Shown one piece after another: positions 1 to 13,274 of a stretch of DNA of 64,000 nt; position 1 is the first letter of the stretch; every line of letters begins with the position of its first letter. The position numbers were made by a program, and so were the translations under genes. Location of the stretch: assembly GCA_032718475.1 (NCBI GenBank), contig JAUCBJ010009120.1, positions 41,909-105,908 of the forward strand. The letters are read 5' to 3'. Under the pieces are notes generated by a model that did no database searches, was not told the DNA's origin, and saw only the letters and a program-made list of their open reading frames with translations. Source of the DNA: Nemertoderma westbladi. Taxonomy: Eukaryota; Xenacoelomorpha; Nemertodermatida; Nemertodermatidae.

Positions 1-2923
1 GTCAATGAGTTTCATCATGAGTTAGTTGAGTCAATGAGCTTCCTCACGAGTTAGGTGAGCCAATGAGCTTCCTCACGAGTTAGGTAAGTCAATGAGCTTC
101 ATCATGAGTTAGGTGAGTCAATGAGCTTCCTCACGAGTTAGGTGAGTCATTGAGCTTCCTCACGAGTTAGGTAAGTCAATGAGTTTCATCATGAGTTAGG
201 TGAGTCAATGAGCTTCCTCACGAGTTAGGTGAGTCCATGAGCTTCCTTACGAGTTAGGTAAGTCAATGAGCTTCATCTTGAGTTAGTGAGTCAATGAGCT
301 TCCTCACGAGTTAGGTGAGTCAATGAGCTTCGTCACGAGTTTGGTGAGTCAATGAGCTTCCTCACGAGTTAGGTGAGTCAATGAACTTCCTCACGAGTTA
401 GGTGAGTCCATAAGCTTCCTCACGAGTTAGGTAAGTCAATGAGCTTCATCATGAGTTGGGTGAGTCAGTGAGCTTCCTCGTTAGTTAGGTGAGTCATTGA
501 GCTTCCTCACCAGTTAGGTAAGTCAATGAGCTTCATCATGAGTTAGGTGAGTCAATGAGCTTCCTCACGAGTTAGGTGAGTCAATGAGCTTCCTCACGAG
601 TTAGGTGAGTCATTGAGCTTCCTCACGAGTTAGGTGAGTCATTGAGCTTCCTCACGAGTTAGGTAAGTCAATGAGCTTCCTCACTAGTTAGGTGTGTCCA
701 TGAGCTTCCTTACGAGTTAGGTAAGTCAATGAGCTTCATCTTGAGTTAGTGAGTCAATGAGATTCCTCACGAGTTAGGTAAGTCAATGAGCTTCCTCACG
801 AGTTAGGTGAGTCAATGAGCTTCCTCACGAGTTAGGTGAGTCCATGAGCTTCCTTACGAGTTAGGTAAGTCAATGAGCTTCATCATGAGTTAGGTGAGTC
901 AATGAGCTTCCTCACGAGTTAGGTGAGTCCATGAGCTTCCTTACGAGTTAGGTAAGTCAATGAGCTTCATCTTGAGTTAGTGAGTCAATGAGCTTCCTCA
1001 CGAGTTAGGTGAGTCAATGAGCTTCGTCACGAGTTAGGTGAGTCAATGAGCTTCCTCACGAGTTAGGTGAGTCAATAAACTTCCTCACGAGTTAGGTGAG
1101 TCCATAAGCTTCCTCACGAGTTAGGTAAGTCAATGAGCTTCATCATGAGTTGGGTGAGTCAGTGAGCTTCCTCGTTAGTTAGGTGAGTCATTGAGCTTCC
1201 ATACGAGTTGGGTGAGTCAGTGAGCTTCCTCGTTAGTTAGGTGAGTCATTGAGCTTCCTCACGAGTTGGGTGAGTCAGTGAGCTTCCTCGTTAGTTAGGT
1301 GAGTCATTGAGCTTCCATACGAGTTGGGTGAGTCAGTGAGCTTCCTCGTGAGTTAGGTGAGTCATTGAGCTTCCTTATGAGTTAGGTAAGTCAATGAGTT
1401 TCATCATGAGTTAGTTGAGTCAATGAGCTTCCTCACGAGTTAGGTGAGCCAATGAGCTTCCTCACGAGTTAGGTAAGTCAATGAGCTTCATCATGAGTTA
1501 GGTGAGTCAATGAGCTTCCTCACGAGTTAGGTGAGTCATTGAGCTTCCTCACGAGTTAGGTAAGTCAATGAGTTTCATCATGAGTTAGGTGAGTCAATGA
1601 GCTTCCTCACGAGTTAGGTGAGTCCATGAGCTTCCTTACGAGTTAGGTAAGTCAATGAGCTTCATCTTGAGTTAGTGAGTCAATGAGCTTCCTCACGAGT
1701 TAGGTGAGTCAATGAGCTTCGTCACGAGTTTGGTGAGTCAATGAGCTTCCTCACGAGTTAGGTGAGTCAATGAACTTCCTCACGAGTTAGGTGAGTCCAT
1801 AAGCTTCCTCACGAGTTAGGTAAGTCAATGAGCTTCATCATGAGTTGGGTGAGTCAGTGAGCTTCCTCGTTAGTTAGGTGAGTCATTGAGCTTCCTCACC
1901 AGTTAGGTAAGTCAATGAGCTTCATCATGAGTTAGGTGAGTCAATGAGCTTCCTCACGAGTTAGGTGAGTCAATGAGCTTCCTCACGAGTTAGGTGAGTC
2001 ATTGAGCTTCCTCACGAGTTAGGTGAGTCATTGAGCTTCCTCACGAGTTAGGTAAGTCAATGAGCTTCCTCACTAGTTAGGTGTGTCCATGAGCTTCCTT
2101 ACGAGTTAGGTAAGTCAATGAGCTTCATCTTGAGTTAGTGAGTCAATGAGATTCCTCACGAGTTAGGTAAGTCAATGAGCTTCCTCACGAGTTAGGTGAG
2201 TCAATGAGCTTCCTCACGAGTTAGGTGAGTCCATGAGCTTCCTTACGAGTTAGGTAAGTCAATGAGCTTCATCATGAGTTAGGTGAGTCAATGAGCTTCC
2301 TCACGAGTTAGGTGAGTCCATGAGCTTCCTTACGAGTTAGGTAAGTCAATGAGCTTCATCTTGAGTTAGTGAGTCAATGAGCTTCCTCACGAGTTAGGTG
2401 AGTCAATGAGCTTCGTCACGAGTTAGGTGAGTCAATGAGCTTCCTCACGAGTTAGGTGAGTCAATAAACTTCCTCACGAGTTAGGTGAGTCCATAAGCTT
2501 CCTCACGAGTTAGGTAAGTCAATGAGCTTCATCATGAGTTGGGTGAGTCAGTGAGCTTCCTCGTTAGTTAGGTGAGTCATTGAGCTTCCATACGAGTTGG
2601 GTGAGTCAGTGAGCTTCCTCGTTAGTTAGGTGAGTCATTGAGCTTCCTCACGAGTTGGGTGAGTCAGTGAGCTTCCTCGTTAGTTAGGTGAGTCATTGAG
2701 CTTCCATACGAGTTGGGTGAGTCAGTGAGCTTCCTCGTGAGTTAGGTGAGTCATTGAGCTTCCTTATGAGTTAGGTAAGTCAATGAGTTTCATCATGAGT
2801 TAGTTGAGTCAATGAGCTTCCTCACGAGTTAGGTGAGCCAATGAGCTTCCTCACGAGTTAGGTAAGTCAATGAGCTTCATCATGAGTTAGGTGAGTCAAT
2901 GAGCTTCCTCACGAGTTAGGTGA
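1..2923. repeat. 1389-bp higher-order repeat of the 29-bp satellite
   Basis: The block starting at 1 restarts at 1390 and again at 2779, an exact 1389-bp step, and rare unit variants recur at the same offset (the GAGATTCCTC variant near 770 and near 2159). The first two copies look identical by eye. The third follows for about 145 bp and then diverges; another start of the same block occurs at 3328. The length is not an exact multiple of 29 because some units carry a 1-bp deletion (TTAGTGAGT instead of TTAGGTGAGT). Confidence 0.9.
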
Positions 2924-3886
2924 GTCCATGAGCTTCCTTACGAGATAGGTAAGTCAATGAGCTTCATCATGAGTTAGGTGAGTCAATGAGCTTCCTCACT
3001 AGTTAGGTGTGTCCATGAGCTTCCTTACGAGTTAGGTAAGTCAATGAGCTCCATCTTGAGTTAGTGAGTCAATGAGATTCCTCACGAGTTAGGTAAGTCA
3101 ATGAGCTTCATCATGAGTTAGGTGAGTCAATGAGCTTCCTCACGAGTTAGGTGAGTCCATGAGCTTCCTTACGAGTTAGGTAAGTCAATGAGCTTCATCA
3201 TGAGTTAGGTGAGTCAATGAGCTTCCTCACGAGTTAGGTGAGTCCATGAGCTTCCTTACGAGTTAGGTAAGTCAATGAGCTTCATCTTGAGTTAGTGAGT
3301 CCATGAGCTTCCTTACGAGTTAGGTAAGTCAATGAGTTTCATCATGAGTTAGTTGAGTCAATGAGCTTCCTCACGAGTTAGGTGAGCCAATGAGCTTCCT
3401 CACGAGTTAGGTAAGTCAATGAGCTTCATCATGAGTTAGGTGAGTCAATGAGCTTCCTCACGAGTTAGGTGAGTCCATGAGCTTCCTTACGAGTTAGGTA
3501 AGTCAATGAGCTTCTTCATGAGTTAGGTGAGTCAATGAGCTTCCTCACGAGTTAGGTAAGTCAATGAGCTTCATCTTGAGTTAGGTGAGTCCATGAGCTT
3601 CCTTACGAGTTAGGTAAGTCAATGAGCTTCATCTTGAGTTAGTGAGTCAATGAGCTTCCTCACGAGTTAGGTGAGTCAATGAGCTTCGTCACGAGTTAGG
3701 TGAGTCAATGAGCTTCCTCACGAGTTAGGTGAACCAATGAGCTTCCTCACGAGTTAGGTAAGTCAATGAGCTTCATCATGAGTTAGGTGAGTCAATGAGC
3801 TTCCCCACGAGTTAGGTGAGCCAATGAGCTTCCGCACGAGTTATGTGAGTCAATGGGCTTCATCATGAGTTAGGTGAGTCAATGAG

Positions 3887-6800
3887 CTTCCTCACGAGTT
3901 AGGTGAGTCAATGAGCTTCCTCACGATTTAGGTGAGTCCATGAGCATCTTTACGATGTAGGTGAGTCAATGACCTTCCTCACGTGTTAGGTGAGTCAATG
4001 AGCTTCCTCGCGAGTTAGTTGAATCCATGAGCTTCCTCATGAGTTAGGTGAGTCCATGAGCTTCCTCACGAGTTAGGTGAGTCCATGAGTTTCCTCACAG
4101 GTTAGGTGAGTCCATGAGCTTCCTCACGAGTTAGGTGTGTTCGTGAGCTTCCTCACTAGTTAGGTGAGTCAATGAGCTTCCTCACGAGTTAGGTGAGTTA
4201 TTGAGTTTCCTCGTGAGTTAGGTGAGTCATTGAGCTTCCTCGTGAGTTAGGTGAGTCCATGAGCTTCCTCGCGAGTTAGTTGAGTCAATGAGCTTCCTCA
4301 CGAGTTAGGTGAGTCTATGAGCTTCCTCACAAGTTAGGTGAGTTATTGAGTTTCCTCGTGAGTTAGGTGAGTCCATGAGCTTCCTCGCGAGTTAGGTGAG
4401 TCAATAAGCTTCCTCACGAGTTAGGTGAGTCCATGAGCTTCCTCACGAGTTAGGTGAGTTATTGAGTTTCCTCGTGAGTTAGGTGAGTCATTGAGCTTCC
4501 TCGTGAGTTAGGTGAGACATTGAGCTTCCTCACGAGTTAGGTGAGTCCATGAGCTTCCTCGCGAGTTAGGTAAGTCCATGAGCTTCCTCACGAGTTAGGT
4601 GAGTCAATGAGCTTCCTCACGAGTTAGGTGATTTCATGAGCTTCCTCACGAGTTAGGTGAGTCCATGAGGTTCCTCACGAGTTAGGTGAGTCAATGAGCT
4701 TCATCATGAATTAGGTGAGTCATTGAGCTTCCTCGTGAGTTAGGTGAGTCCACGAGCTTCCTCACGAGTTGGGTGAGTCAGTGAGCTTCATCATGAGTTA
4801 GGTGAGACCATGAGCTTCCTCACGAGTTGGGTGAGTCAATGAGCTTCATCATGAGTTAGGTGAGTCATTGAGCTTCCTCGTGAGTTAGGTGAGTCCACGA
4901 GCTTCCTCACGAGTTGGGTGAGTCAATGAGCTTCATCATGAGTTAGGTGAGACCATGAGCTTCCTCACGAGTTGGGTGAGTCCATGAGCGTCTTCACGAG
5001 TTAGGTGAGTCCATGGGCTTCCTCACGAGTTAGGTGAGTTATTGAGTTTCCTCGTGAGTTAGGTGAGTCATTGAGCTTCCTCGTGAGTTAGGTGAGTCCA
5101 TGAGCTTCATCATGAGTTAGGTGAGTCCATGAGCTTCCTCACGAGTTAGGTGAGTCAGTGAGCTTCCTCACGAGTTAGGTGAGTCAATGAGCTTCCTCAC
5201 GAGTTAGGTGAGTCAATGAGCTTCCTCACGAGTTAGGTGAGTCCATGAGCTTCCTCACGAGTTAGGTGAGTCCATGAGGTTCCTCACGAGTTAGCTGAGT
5301 CCATAAGCTTCCTCACGAGTTAGGTGAGTCCACGAGCTTCCTCACGTGTTAGGTGAGTCCATGAGTTTCCTCACGAGTTAGGTGAGTCCATGAGTTTCCT
5401 CACAAGTTAGGTGAGTCAATGAGCTTCCTCACGAGTTAGGTGAGTCCATGAGCTTCCTCACGAGTTAGGTGTGTCCACGAGCTTCCTCACGAGTTAGGTG
5501 AGTCCATGAGCTTCCCCACGAGTTAGGTGAGTCCATGAGTTCCCTCACAAGTTAGGTGAGTCAATGAGCTTCCTCACGAGTTAGGTGAGTCCATGAGCTT
5601 CCTCACGAGTTAGGTGAGTCCATGAGGTTCCTCACGAGTTAGCTGAGTCCATAAGCTTCCTCACGAGTTAGGTGAGTCCACGAGCTTCCTCACGAGTTAG
5701 GTGAGTCAATGAGCTTCATCATGAGTTAGGTGAGACCATGAGCTTCCTTACGAGTTGGGTGAGTCCATGAGCGTCTTCACGAGTTAGGTGAGTCCATGAG
5801 CTTCCTCACGAGTTAGGTGAGTTATTGAGTTTCCTCGTGAGTTAGGTGAGTCATTGAGTTTCCTCACGAGTTAGGTGAGTCATTGAGCTTCCTCGTGAGT
5901 TAGGTGAGTCCATGAGCTTCCTCACGAGTTAGGTGAGTCCATGAGGTTCCTCACGAGTTAGCTGAGTCCATAAGCTTCCTCACGAGTTAGGTGAGTCATT
6001 GAGCTTCCTCGTGAGTTAGGTGAGTCAGTGAGCTTCCTCGCGAGTTAGGTGAGTCAATGAGTTTCCTCACGAGTTAGGTGAGTCCATGAGCTTCCTCACG
6101 AGTTAGGTGAGTCCATGAGGTTCCTCACGAGTTAGCTGAGTCCATAAGCTTCCTCACGAGTTAGGTGAGTCCACGAGCTTCCTCACGAGTTAGGTGAGTC
6201 CATGAGTTTCCTCACGAGTTAGGTGAGTCCATGAGTTTCCTCACAAGTTAGATGAGTCCATGAGCTTCCTCACGAGTTAGGTGAGTTCGTGAGCTTCCTC
6301 ACTAGTTAGGTGAGTCCATGAGCTTCCTCACGAGTTAGGTGAGTCCATGAGCTTCCTCACGAGTTAGGTGAGTCCATGAGCTTTATCGCGAGTTAGGCGA
6401 GTCCATGAGCTTCCTCATGAGTTGGGTGAGTCAGTGAGCTTCCTCGTGAGTTAGGTGAGTCATGGATCTTCCTCGTGAGTTAGGTGAGTCCATGAGCTTC
6501 CTCACGAGTTAGGTGAGTCCATGAGCTTCCTCACGAGTTAGGTGAGTCCATGAGTTCCCTCACAAGTTAGGTGAGTCAATGAGCTTCCTCACGAGTTAGG
6601 TGAGTCCATGAGCTTCCTCACGAGTTAGGTGAGTCAATGAGCTTCCTCACGAGTTAGGTGAGTCCATGAGCTTCCTCACGAGTTAGGTGAGTCCATGAGG
6701 TTCCTCACGAGTTAGCTGAGTCCATAAGCTTCCTCACGAGTTAGGTGAGTCCACGAGCTTCCTCACGAGTTAGGTGAGTCAATGAGCTTCATCATGAATT

Positions 6801-9571
6801 AGGTGAGACCATGAGCTTCCTCACGAGTTGGGTGAGTCCATGAGCGTCTTCACGAGTTAGGTGAGTCCATGAGCTTCCTCACGAGTTAGGTGAGTTATTG
6901 AGTTTCCTCGTGAGTTAGGTGAGTCATTGAGTTTCCTCACGCGTTAGGTGAGTCATTGAGCTTCCTCGTGAGTTAGGTGAGTCCATGAGCTTCCTCACGA
7001 GTTAGGTGAGTCCATGAGGTTCCTCACGAGTTAGCTGAGTCCATAAGCTTCCTCACGAGTTAGGTGAGTCATTGAGCTTCCTCGTGAGTTAGGTGAGTCA
7101 GTGAGCTTCCTCGCGAGTTAGGTGAGTCAATGAGCTTCCTCACGAATTAGGTGAGTCCATGAGCTTCCTCACGAGTTAGGTGAGTCCATGAGGTTCCTCA
7201 CGAGTTAGCTGAGTCCATAAGCTTCCTCACGAGTTAGGTGAGTCCACGAGCTTCCTCACGAGTTAGGTGAGTCTATGAGTTTCCTCACGAGTTAGGTGAG
7301 TCCATGAGTTTCCTCACAAGTTAGATGAGTCCATGAGCTTCCTCACGAGTTAGGTGAGTTCGTGAGCTTCCTCACTAGTTAGGTGAGTCCATGAGCTTCC
7401 TCACGAGTTAGGTGAGTCCATGAGCTTCCTCACGAGTTAGGTGAGTCCATGAGCTTTATCGCGAGTTAGGCGAGTCCATGAGCTTCCTCATGAGTTGGGT
7501 GAGTCAGTGAGCTTCCTCGTGAGTTAGGTGAGTCATGGATCTTCCTCGTGAGTTAGGTGAGTCCATGAGCTTCCTCACGAGTTAGGTGAGTCCATGAGCT
7601 TCCTCACGAGTTAGGTGAGTCCATGAGTTCCCTCACAAGTTAGGTGAGTCAATGAGCTTCCTCACGAGTTAGGTGAGTCCATGAGCTTCCTCACGAGTTA
7701 GGTGAGTCCATGAGGTTCCTCACGAGTTAGGTGAGTCCACGAGCTTCCTCACGAGTTAGGTGAGTCAATGAGCTTCATCATGAGTTAGGTGAGACCATGA
7801 GCTTCCTCACGAGTTGGGTGAGTCCATGAGCGTCTTCACGAGTTAGGTGAGTCCATGAGCTTCCTCACGAGTTAGGTGAGTTATTGAGTTTCCTCGTGAG
7901 TTAGGTGAGTCATTGAGCTTCCTCGTGAGTTAGGTGAGTCCATGAGCTTCATCATGAGTTAGGTGAGTCCATGAGCTTCCTCACGAGTTAGGTGAGTCAT
8001 TGAGCTTCCTCGTGAGTTAGGTGAGTCAGTGAGCTTCCTCGCGAGTTAGGTGAGTCAATGATCTTCCTCACGAGTTAGGTGAGTCCATGAGCTTCCTCAC
8101 GAGTTAGGTGAGTCCATGAGGTTCCTCACGAGTTAGCTGAGTCCATAAGCTTCCTCACGAGTTAGGTGAGTCCACGAGCTTCCTCACGAGTTAGGTGAGT
8201 CCATGAGTTTCCTCACGAGTTAGGTGAGTCCATGAGTTTCCTCACAAGTTAGATGAGTCCATGAGCTTCCTCACGAGTTAGGTGAGTTTGTGAGCTTCCT
8301 CACTAGTTAGGTGAGTCCATGAGCTTCCTCACGAGTTAGGTGAGTCCATGAGCTTCCTCACGAGTTAGGTGAGTCCATGAGCTTTATCGCGAGTTAGGCG
8401 AGTCCATGAGCTTCCTCATGAGTTGGGTGAGTCAGTGAGCTTCCTCGTGAGTTAGGTGAGTCATGGATCTTCCTCGTGAGTTAAGTGAGTCCATGAGCTT
8501 CCTCACGAGTTAGGTGAGTCCATGAGCTTCCTCACGAGTTAGGTGAGTCCATGAGTTCCCTCACAAGTTAGGTGAGTCAATGAGCTTCCTCACGAGTTAG
8601 GTGAGTCCATGAGCTTCCTCACGAGTTAGGTGAGTCCATGAGGTTCCTCACGAGTTAGGTGAGTCCACGAGCTTCCTCACGAGTTAGGTGAGTCAATGAG
8701 CTTCATCATGAGTTAGGTGAGACCATGAGCTTCCTCACGAGTTGGGTGAGTCCATGAGCGTCTTCACGAGTTAGGTGAGTCCATGAGCTTCCTCACGAGT
8801 TAGGTGAGTTATTGAGTTTCCTCGTGAGTTAGGTGAGTCATTGAGCTTCCTCGTGAGTTAGGTGAGTCCATGAGCTTCATCATGAGTTAGGTGAGTCCAT
8901 GAGCTTCCTCACGAGTTAGGTGAGTCAGTGAGCTTCCTCACGAGTTAGGTGAGTCAATGAGCTTCCTCACGAGTTAGGTGAGTCAATGAGCTTCCTCACG
9001 AGTTAGGTGAGTCCATGAGCTTCCTCACGAGTTAGGTGAGTCCATGAGGTTCCTCACGAGTTAGCTGAGTCCATAAGCTTCCTCACGAGTTAGGTGAGTC
9101 CACGAGCTTCCTCACGAGTTAGGTGAGTCCATGAGTTTCCTCACGAGTTAGGTGAGTCCATGAGTTTCCTCACAAGTTAGGTGAGTCAATGAGCTTCCTC
9201 ACGAGTTAGGTGAGTCCATGAGCTTCCTCACGAGTTAGGTGTGTCCACGAGCTTCCTCACGAGTTAGGTGAGTCCATGAGCTTCCCCACGAGTTAGGTGA
9301 GTCCATGAGTTCCCTCACAAGTTAGGTGAGTCAATGAGCTTCCTCACGAGTTAGGTGAGTCCATGAGCTTCCTCACGAGTTAGGTGAGTCCATGAGTTCC
9401 CTCACAAGTTAGGTGAGTCAATGAGCTTCCTCACGAGTTAGGTGAGTCCATGAGCTTCCTCACGAGTTAGGTGAGTCCATGAGGTTCCTCACGAGTTAGC
9501 TGAGTCCATAAGCTTCCTCACGAGTTAGGTGAGTCCACGAGCTTCCTCACGAGTTAGGTGAGTCAATGAGC
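3887..9571. repeat. Large satellite block, copy 1 of a 9388-bp-offset duplication
   Basis: Landmarks such as the GATTTAGG unit (3924), the CATGGGCTT unit (5011) and the CTTTATCGCG units (6381, 7454, 8382) reappear exactly 9388 bp downstream. I saw only isolated single-base differences between the copies (near 7773, 8287, 8416, 8480 and 8511). Smaller periods of 1073 and 928 bp (37 and 32 units) are visible inside from the spacing of the CTTTATCGCG variant. Confidence 0.85.
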
Positions 9572-10543
9572 TTCATCATGAGTTAGGTGAGACCATGAGC
9601 TTCCTCACGAGTTGGGTGAGTCCATGAGCGTCTTCACGAGTTAGGTGAGTCCATGAGCTTCCTCACGAGTTAGGTGAGTTATTGAGTTTCCTCGTGAGTT
9701 AGGTGAGTCATTGAGTTTCCTCACGAGTTAGGTGAGTCCACGAGCTTCCTCACGAGTTAGGTGAGTCAATGAGCTTCATCATGAGTTAGGTGAGACCATG
9801 AGCTTCCTCACGAGTTGGGTGAGTCCATGAGCGTCTTCACGAGTTAGGTGAGTCCCTGAGCTTCCTCACGAGTTAGGTGAGTTATTGAGTTTCCTCGTGA
9901 GTTAGGTGAGTCCATGAGCTGCCTCACGAGTTAGGTAAGTCAATGAGCTTCATCATGAGTTAGGTGAGTCCATGAGCTTCCTTACGAGTTAGGTAAGTCA
10001 ATGAGCTTCATCATGAGTTAGGTGAGTCAATGAGCTTCCTCACGAGTTAGGTGAGTCCATAAGCTTCCTTACGAGTTAGGTAAGTCAATGAGCTTCATCA
10101 TGAGTTAGGTGAGTCAATGAGCTTCGTCACGAGTTAGGTGAGTCAATGAGCTTCCTCACGAGTTAGGTGACTCAATGAGCTTCCTCACGAGTTAGGTGAG
10201 TCCATGAGCTTCCTCACGAGTTAGGTGAGTTATTGAGTTTCCTCGTGAGTTAGGTAAGTCAATGAGCTTCATCATGAGTTAGGTGAGTCCATGAGCTTCC
10301 TTACGAGTTAGGTAAGTCAATGAGTTTCATCATGAGTTAGTTGAGTCAATGAGCTTCCTCACGAGTTAGGTGAGCCAATGAGCTTCCTCACGAGTTAGGT
10401 GAGTCAATGAGCTTTCTCACGAGTTAGGTGAGTCAATGAGCTTCCTCACGATTTAGGTGAGTCCATGAGCATCTTTACGATGTAGGTGAGTCAATGACCT
10501 TCCTCACGTGTTAGGTGAGTCAATGAGCTTCGTCACGAGTTAG

Positions 10544-11753
10544 GTGAGTCAGTGAGCTTCATCATGAGTTAGGTGAGACCATGAGCTTCCTCACGAGTTG
10601 GGTGAGTCCATGAGCGTCTTCACGAGTTAGGTGAGTCCATGAGCTTCCTCACGAGTTAGGTGAGTCCATGAGCTTCCTCGCGAGTTAGCTGAGTCAATGA
10701 GCTTCCTCACGAGTTAGGTGAGTCCATGAGCTTCCTCACGAAGGTGAGTCCATGAGGTTCCTCCGAGTTAGTTGAATCCATGAGCTTCCTCATGAGTTAG
10801 GTGAGTCCATGAGCTTCCTCACGAGTTAGGTGAGTCAATGAGCTTCATCATGAGTTAGGTGAGACCATGAGCTTCCTCACGAGTTGGGTGAGTCCATGAG
10901 CGTCTTCACGAGTTAGGTGAGTCCATGAGCTTCCTCACGAGTTAGGTGAGTTATTGAGTTTCCTCGTGAGTTAGGTGAGTCATTGAGCTTCCTCGTGAGT
11001 TAGGTGAGTCCATGAGCTTCCTCACGAGTTAGGTGAGTCCATGAGCTTCCTCACGAGTTAGGTGAGTCCATGAGTTCCCTCACAAGTTAGGTGAGTCAAT
11101 GAGCTTCCTCACGAGTTAGGTGAGTCCATGAGCTTCCTCACGAGTTAGGTGAGTCAGTGAGCTTCATCATGAGTTAGGTGAGACCATGAGCTTCCTCACG
11201 AGTTGGGTGAGTCCATGAGCGTCTTCACGAGTTAGGTGAGTCCATGAGCTTCCTCACGAGTTAGGTGAGTCCATGAGCTTCCTCGCGAGTTAGCTGAGTC
11301 AATGAGCTTCCTCACGAGTTAGGTGAGTCCATGAGCTTCCTCACGAAGGTGAGTCCATGAGGTTCCTCCGAGTTAGTTGAATCCATGAGCTTCCTCATGA
11401 GTTAGGTGAGTCCATGAGCTTCCTCACGAGTTAGGTGAGTCAATGAGCTTCATCATGAGTTAGGTGAGACCATGAGCTTCCTCACGAGTTGGGTGAGTCC
11501 ATGAGCGTCTTCACGAGTTAGGTGAGTCCATGAGCTTCCTCACGAGTTAGGTGAGTTATTGAGTTTCCTCGTGAGTTAGGTGAGTCATTGAGCTTCCTCG
11601 TGAGTTAGGTGAGTCCATGAGCTTCCTCACGAGTTAGGTGAGTCCATGAGCTTCCTCACGAGTTAGGTGAGTCCATGAGTTCCCTCACAAGTTAGGTGAG
11701 TCAATGAGCTTCCTCACGAGTTAGGTGAGTCCATGAGCTTCCTCACGAGTTAG
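10544..11753. repeat. 605-bp tandem duplication inside the satellite
   Basis: Two consecutive copies (10544-11148 and 11149-11753) share the unusual shortened unit CACGAAGGTGAGTCC (near 10737 and 11342) and the CTCCGAGTTAGTTGAATCC unit after it. A related segment lies after the gap: 19169-19810 matches 10381-11022 at an offset of 8788 bp. Confidence 0.85.
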
Positions 11754-13274
11754 GTGAGTCCATGAGGTTCCTCACGAGTTAGGTGAGTCCACGAGCTTCC
11801 TCACGAGTTAGGTGAGTCAATGAGCTTCATCATGAGTTAGGTGAGACCATGAGCTTCCTCACGAGTTGGGTGAGTCCATGAGCGTCTTCACGAGTTAGGT
11901 GAGTCCATGAGCTTCCTCACGAGTTAGGTGAGTTATTGAGTTTCCTCGTGAGTTAGGTGAGTCATTGAGCTTCCTCGTGAGTTAGGTGAGTCCATGAGCT
12001 TCATCATGAGTTAGGTGAGTCCATGAGCTTCCTCACGAGTTAGGTGAGTCATTGAGCTTCCTCGTGAGTTAGGTGAGTCAGTGAGCTTCCTCGCGAGTTA
12101 GGTGAGTCAATGAGCTTCCTCACGAGTTAGGTGAGTCCATGAGCTTCCTCACGAGTTAGGTGAGTCCATGAGGTTCCTCACGAGTTAGCTGAGTCCATAA
12201 GCTTCCTCACGAGTTAGGTGAGTCCACGAGCTTCCTCACGAGTTAGGTGAGTCCATGAGTTTCCTCACGAGTTAGGTGAGTCCATGAGTTTCCTCACAAG
12301 TTAGATGAGTCCATGAGCTTCCTCACGAGTTAGGTGAGTTCGTGAGCTTCCTCACTAGTTAGGTGAGTCCATGAGCTTCCTCACGAGTTAGGTGAGTCCA
12401 TGAGCTTCCTCACGAGTTAGGTGAGTCCATGAGCTTTATCGCGAGTTAGGCGAGTCCATGAGCTTCCTCATGAGTTGGGTGAGTCAGTGAGCTTCCTCGT
12501 GAGTTAGGTGAGTCATGGATCTTCCTCGTGAGTTAGGTGAGTCCATGAGCTTCCTCACGAGTTAGGTGAGTCCATGAGCTTCCTCACGAGTTAGGTGAGT
12601 CCATGAGTTCCCTCACAAGTTAGGTGAGTCAATGAGCTTCCTCACGAGTTAGGTGAGTCCATGAGCTTCCTCACGAGTTAGGTGAGTCCATGAGGTTCCT
12701 CACGAGTTAGGTGAGTCCACGAGCTTCCTCACGAGTTAGGTGAGTCAATGAGCTTCATCATGAGTTAGGTGAGACCATGAGCTTCCTCACGAGTTGGGTG
12801 AGTCCATGAGCGTCTTCACGAGTTAGGTGAGTCCATGAGCTTCCTCACGAGTTAGGTGAGTTATTGAGTTTCCTCGTGAGTTAGGTGAGTCATTGAGCTT
12901 CCTCGTGAGTTAGGTGAGTCCATGAGCTTCATCATGAGTTAGGTGAGTCCATGAGCTTCCTCACGAGTTAGGTGAGTCAGTGAGCTTCCTCACGAGTTAG
13001 GTGAGTCAATGAGCTTCCTCACGAGTTAGGTGAGTCAATGAGCTTCCTCACGAGTTAGGTGAGTCCATGAGCTTCCTCACGAGTTAGGTGAGTCCATGAG
13101 GTTCCTCACGAGTTAGCTGAGTCCATAAGCTTCCTCACGAGTTAGGTGAGTCCACGAGCTTCCTCACGAGTTAGGTGAGTCCATGAGTTTCCTCACGAGT
13201 TAGGTGAGTCCATGAGGTTCCTCACGAGTTAGCTGAGTCCATAAGCTTCCTCACGAGTTAGGTGAGTCCACGAG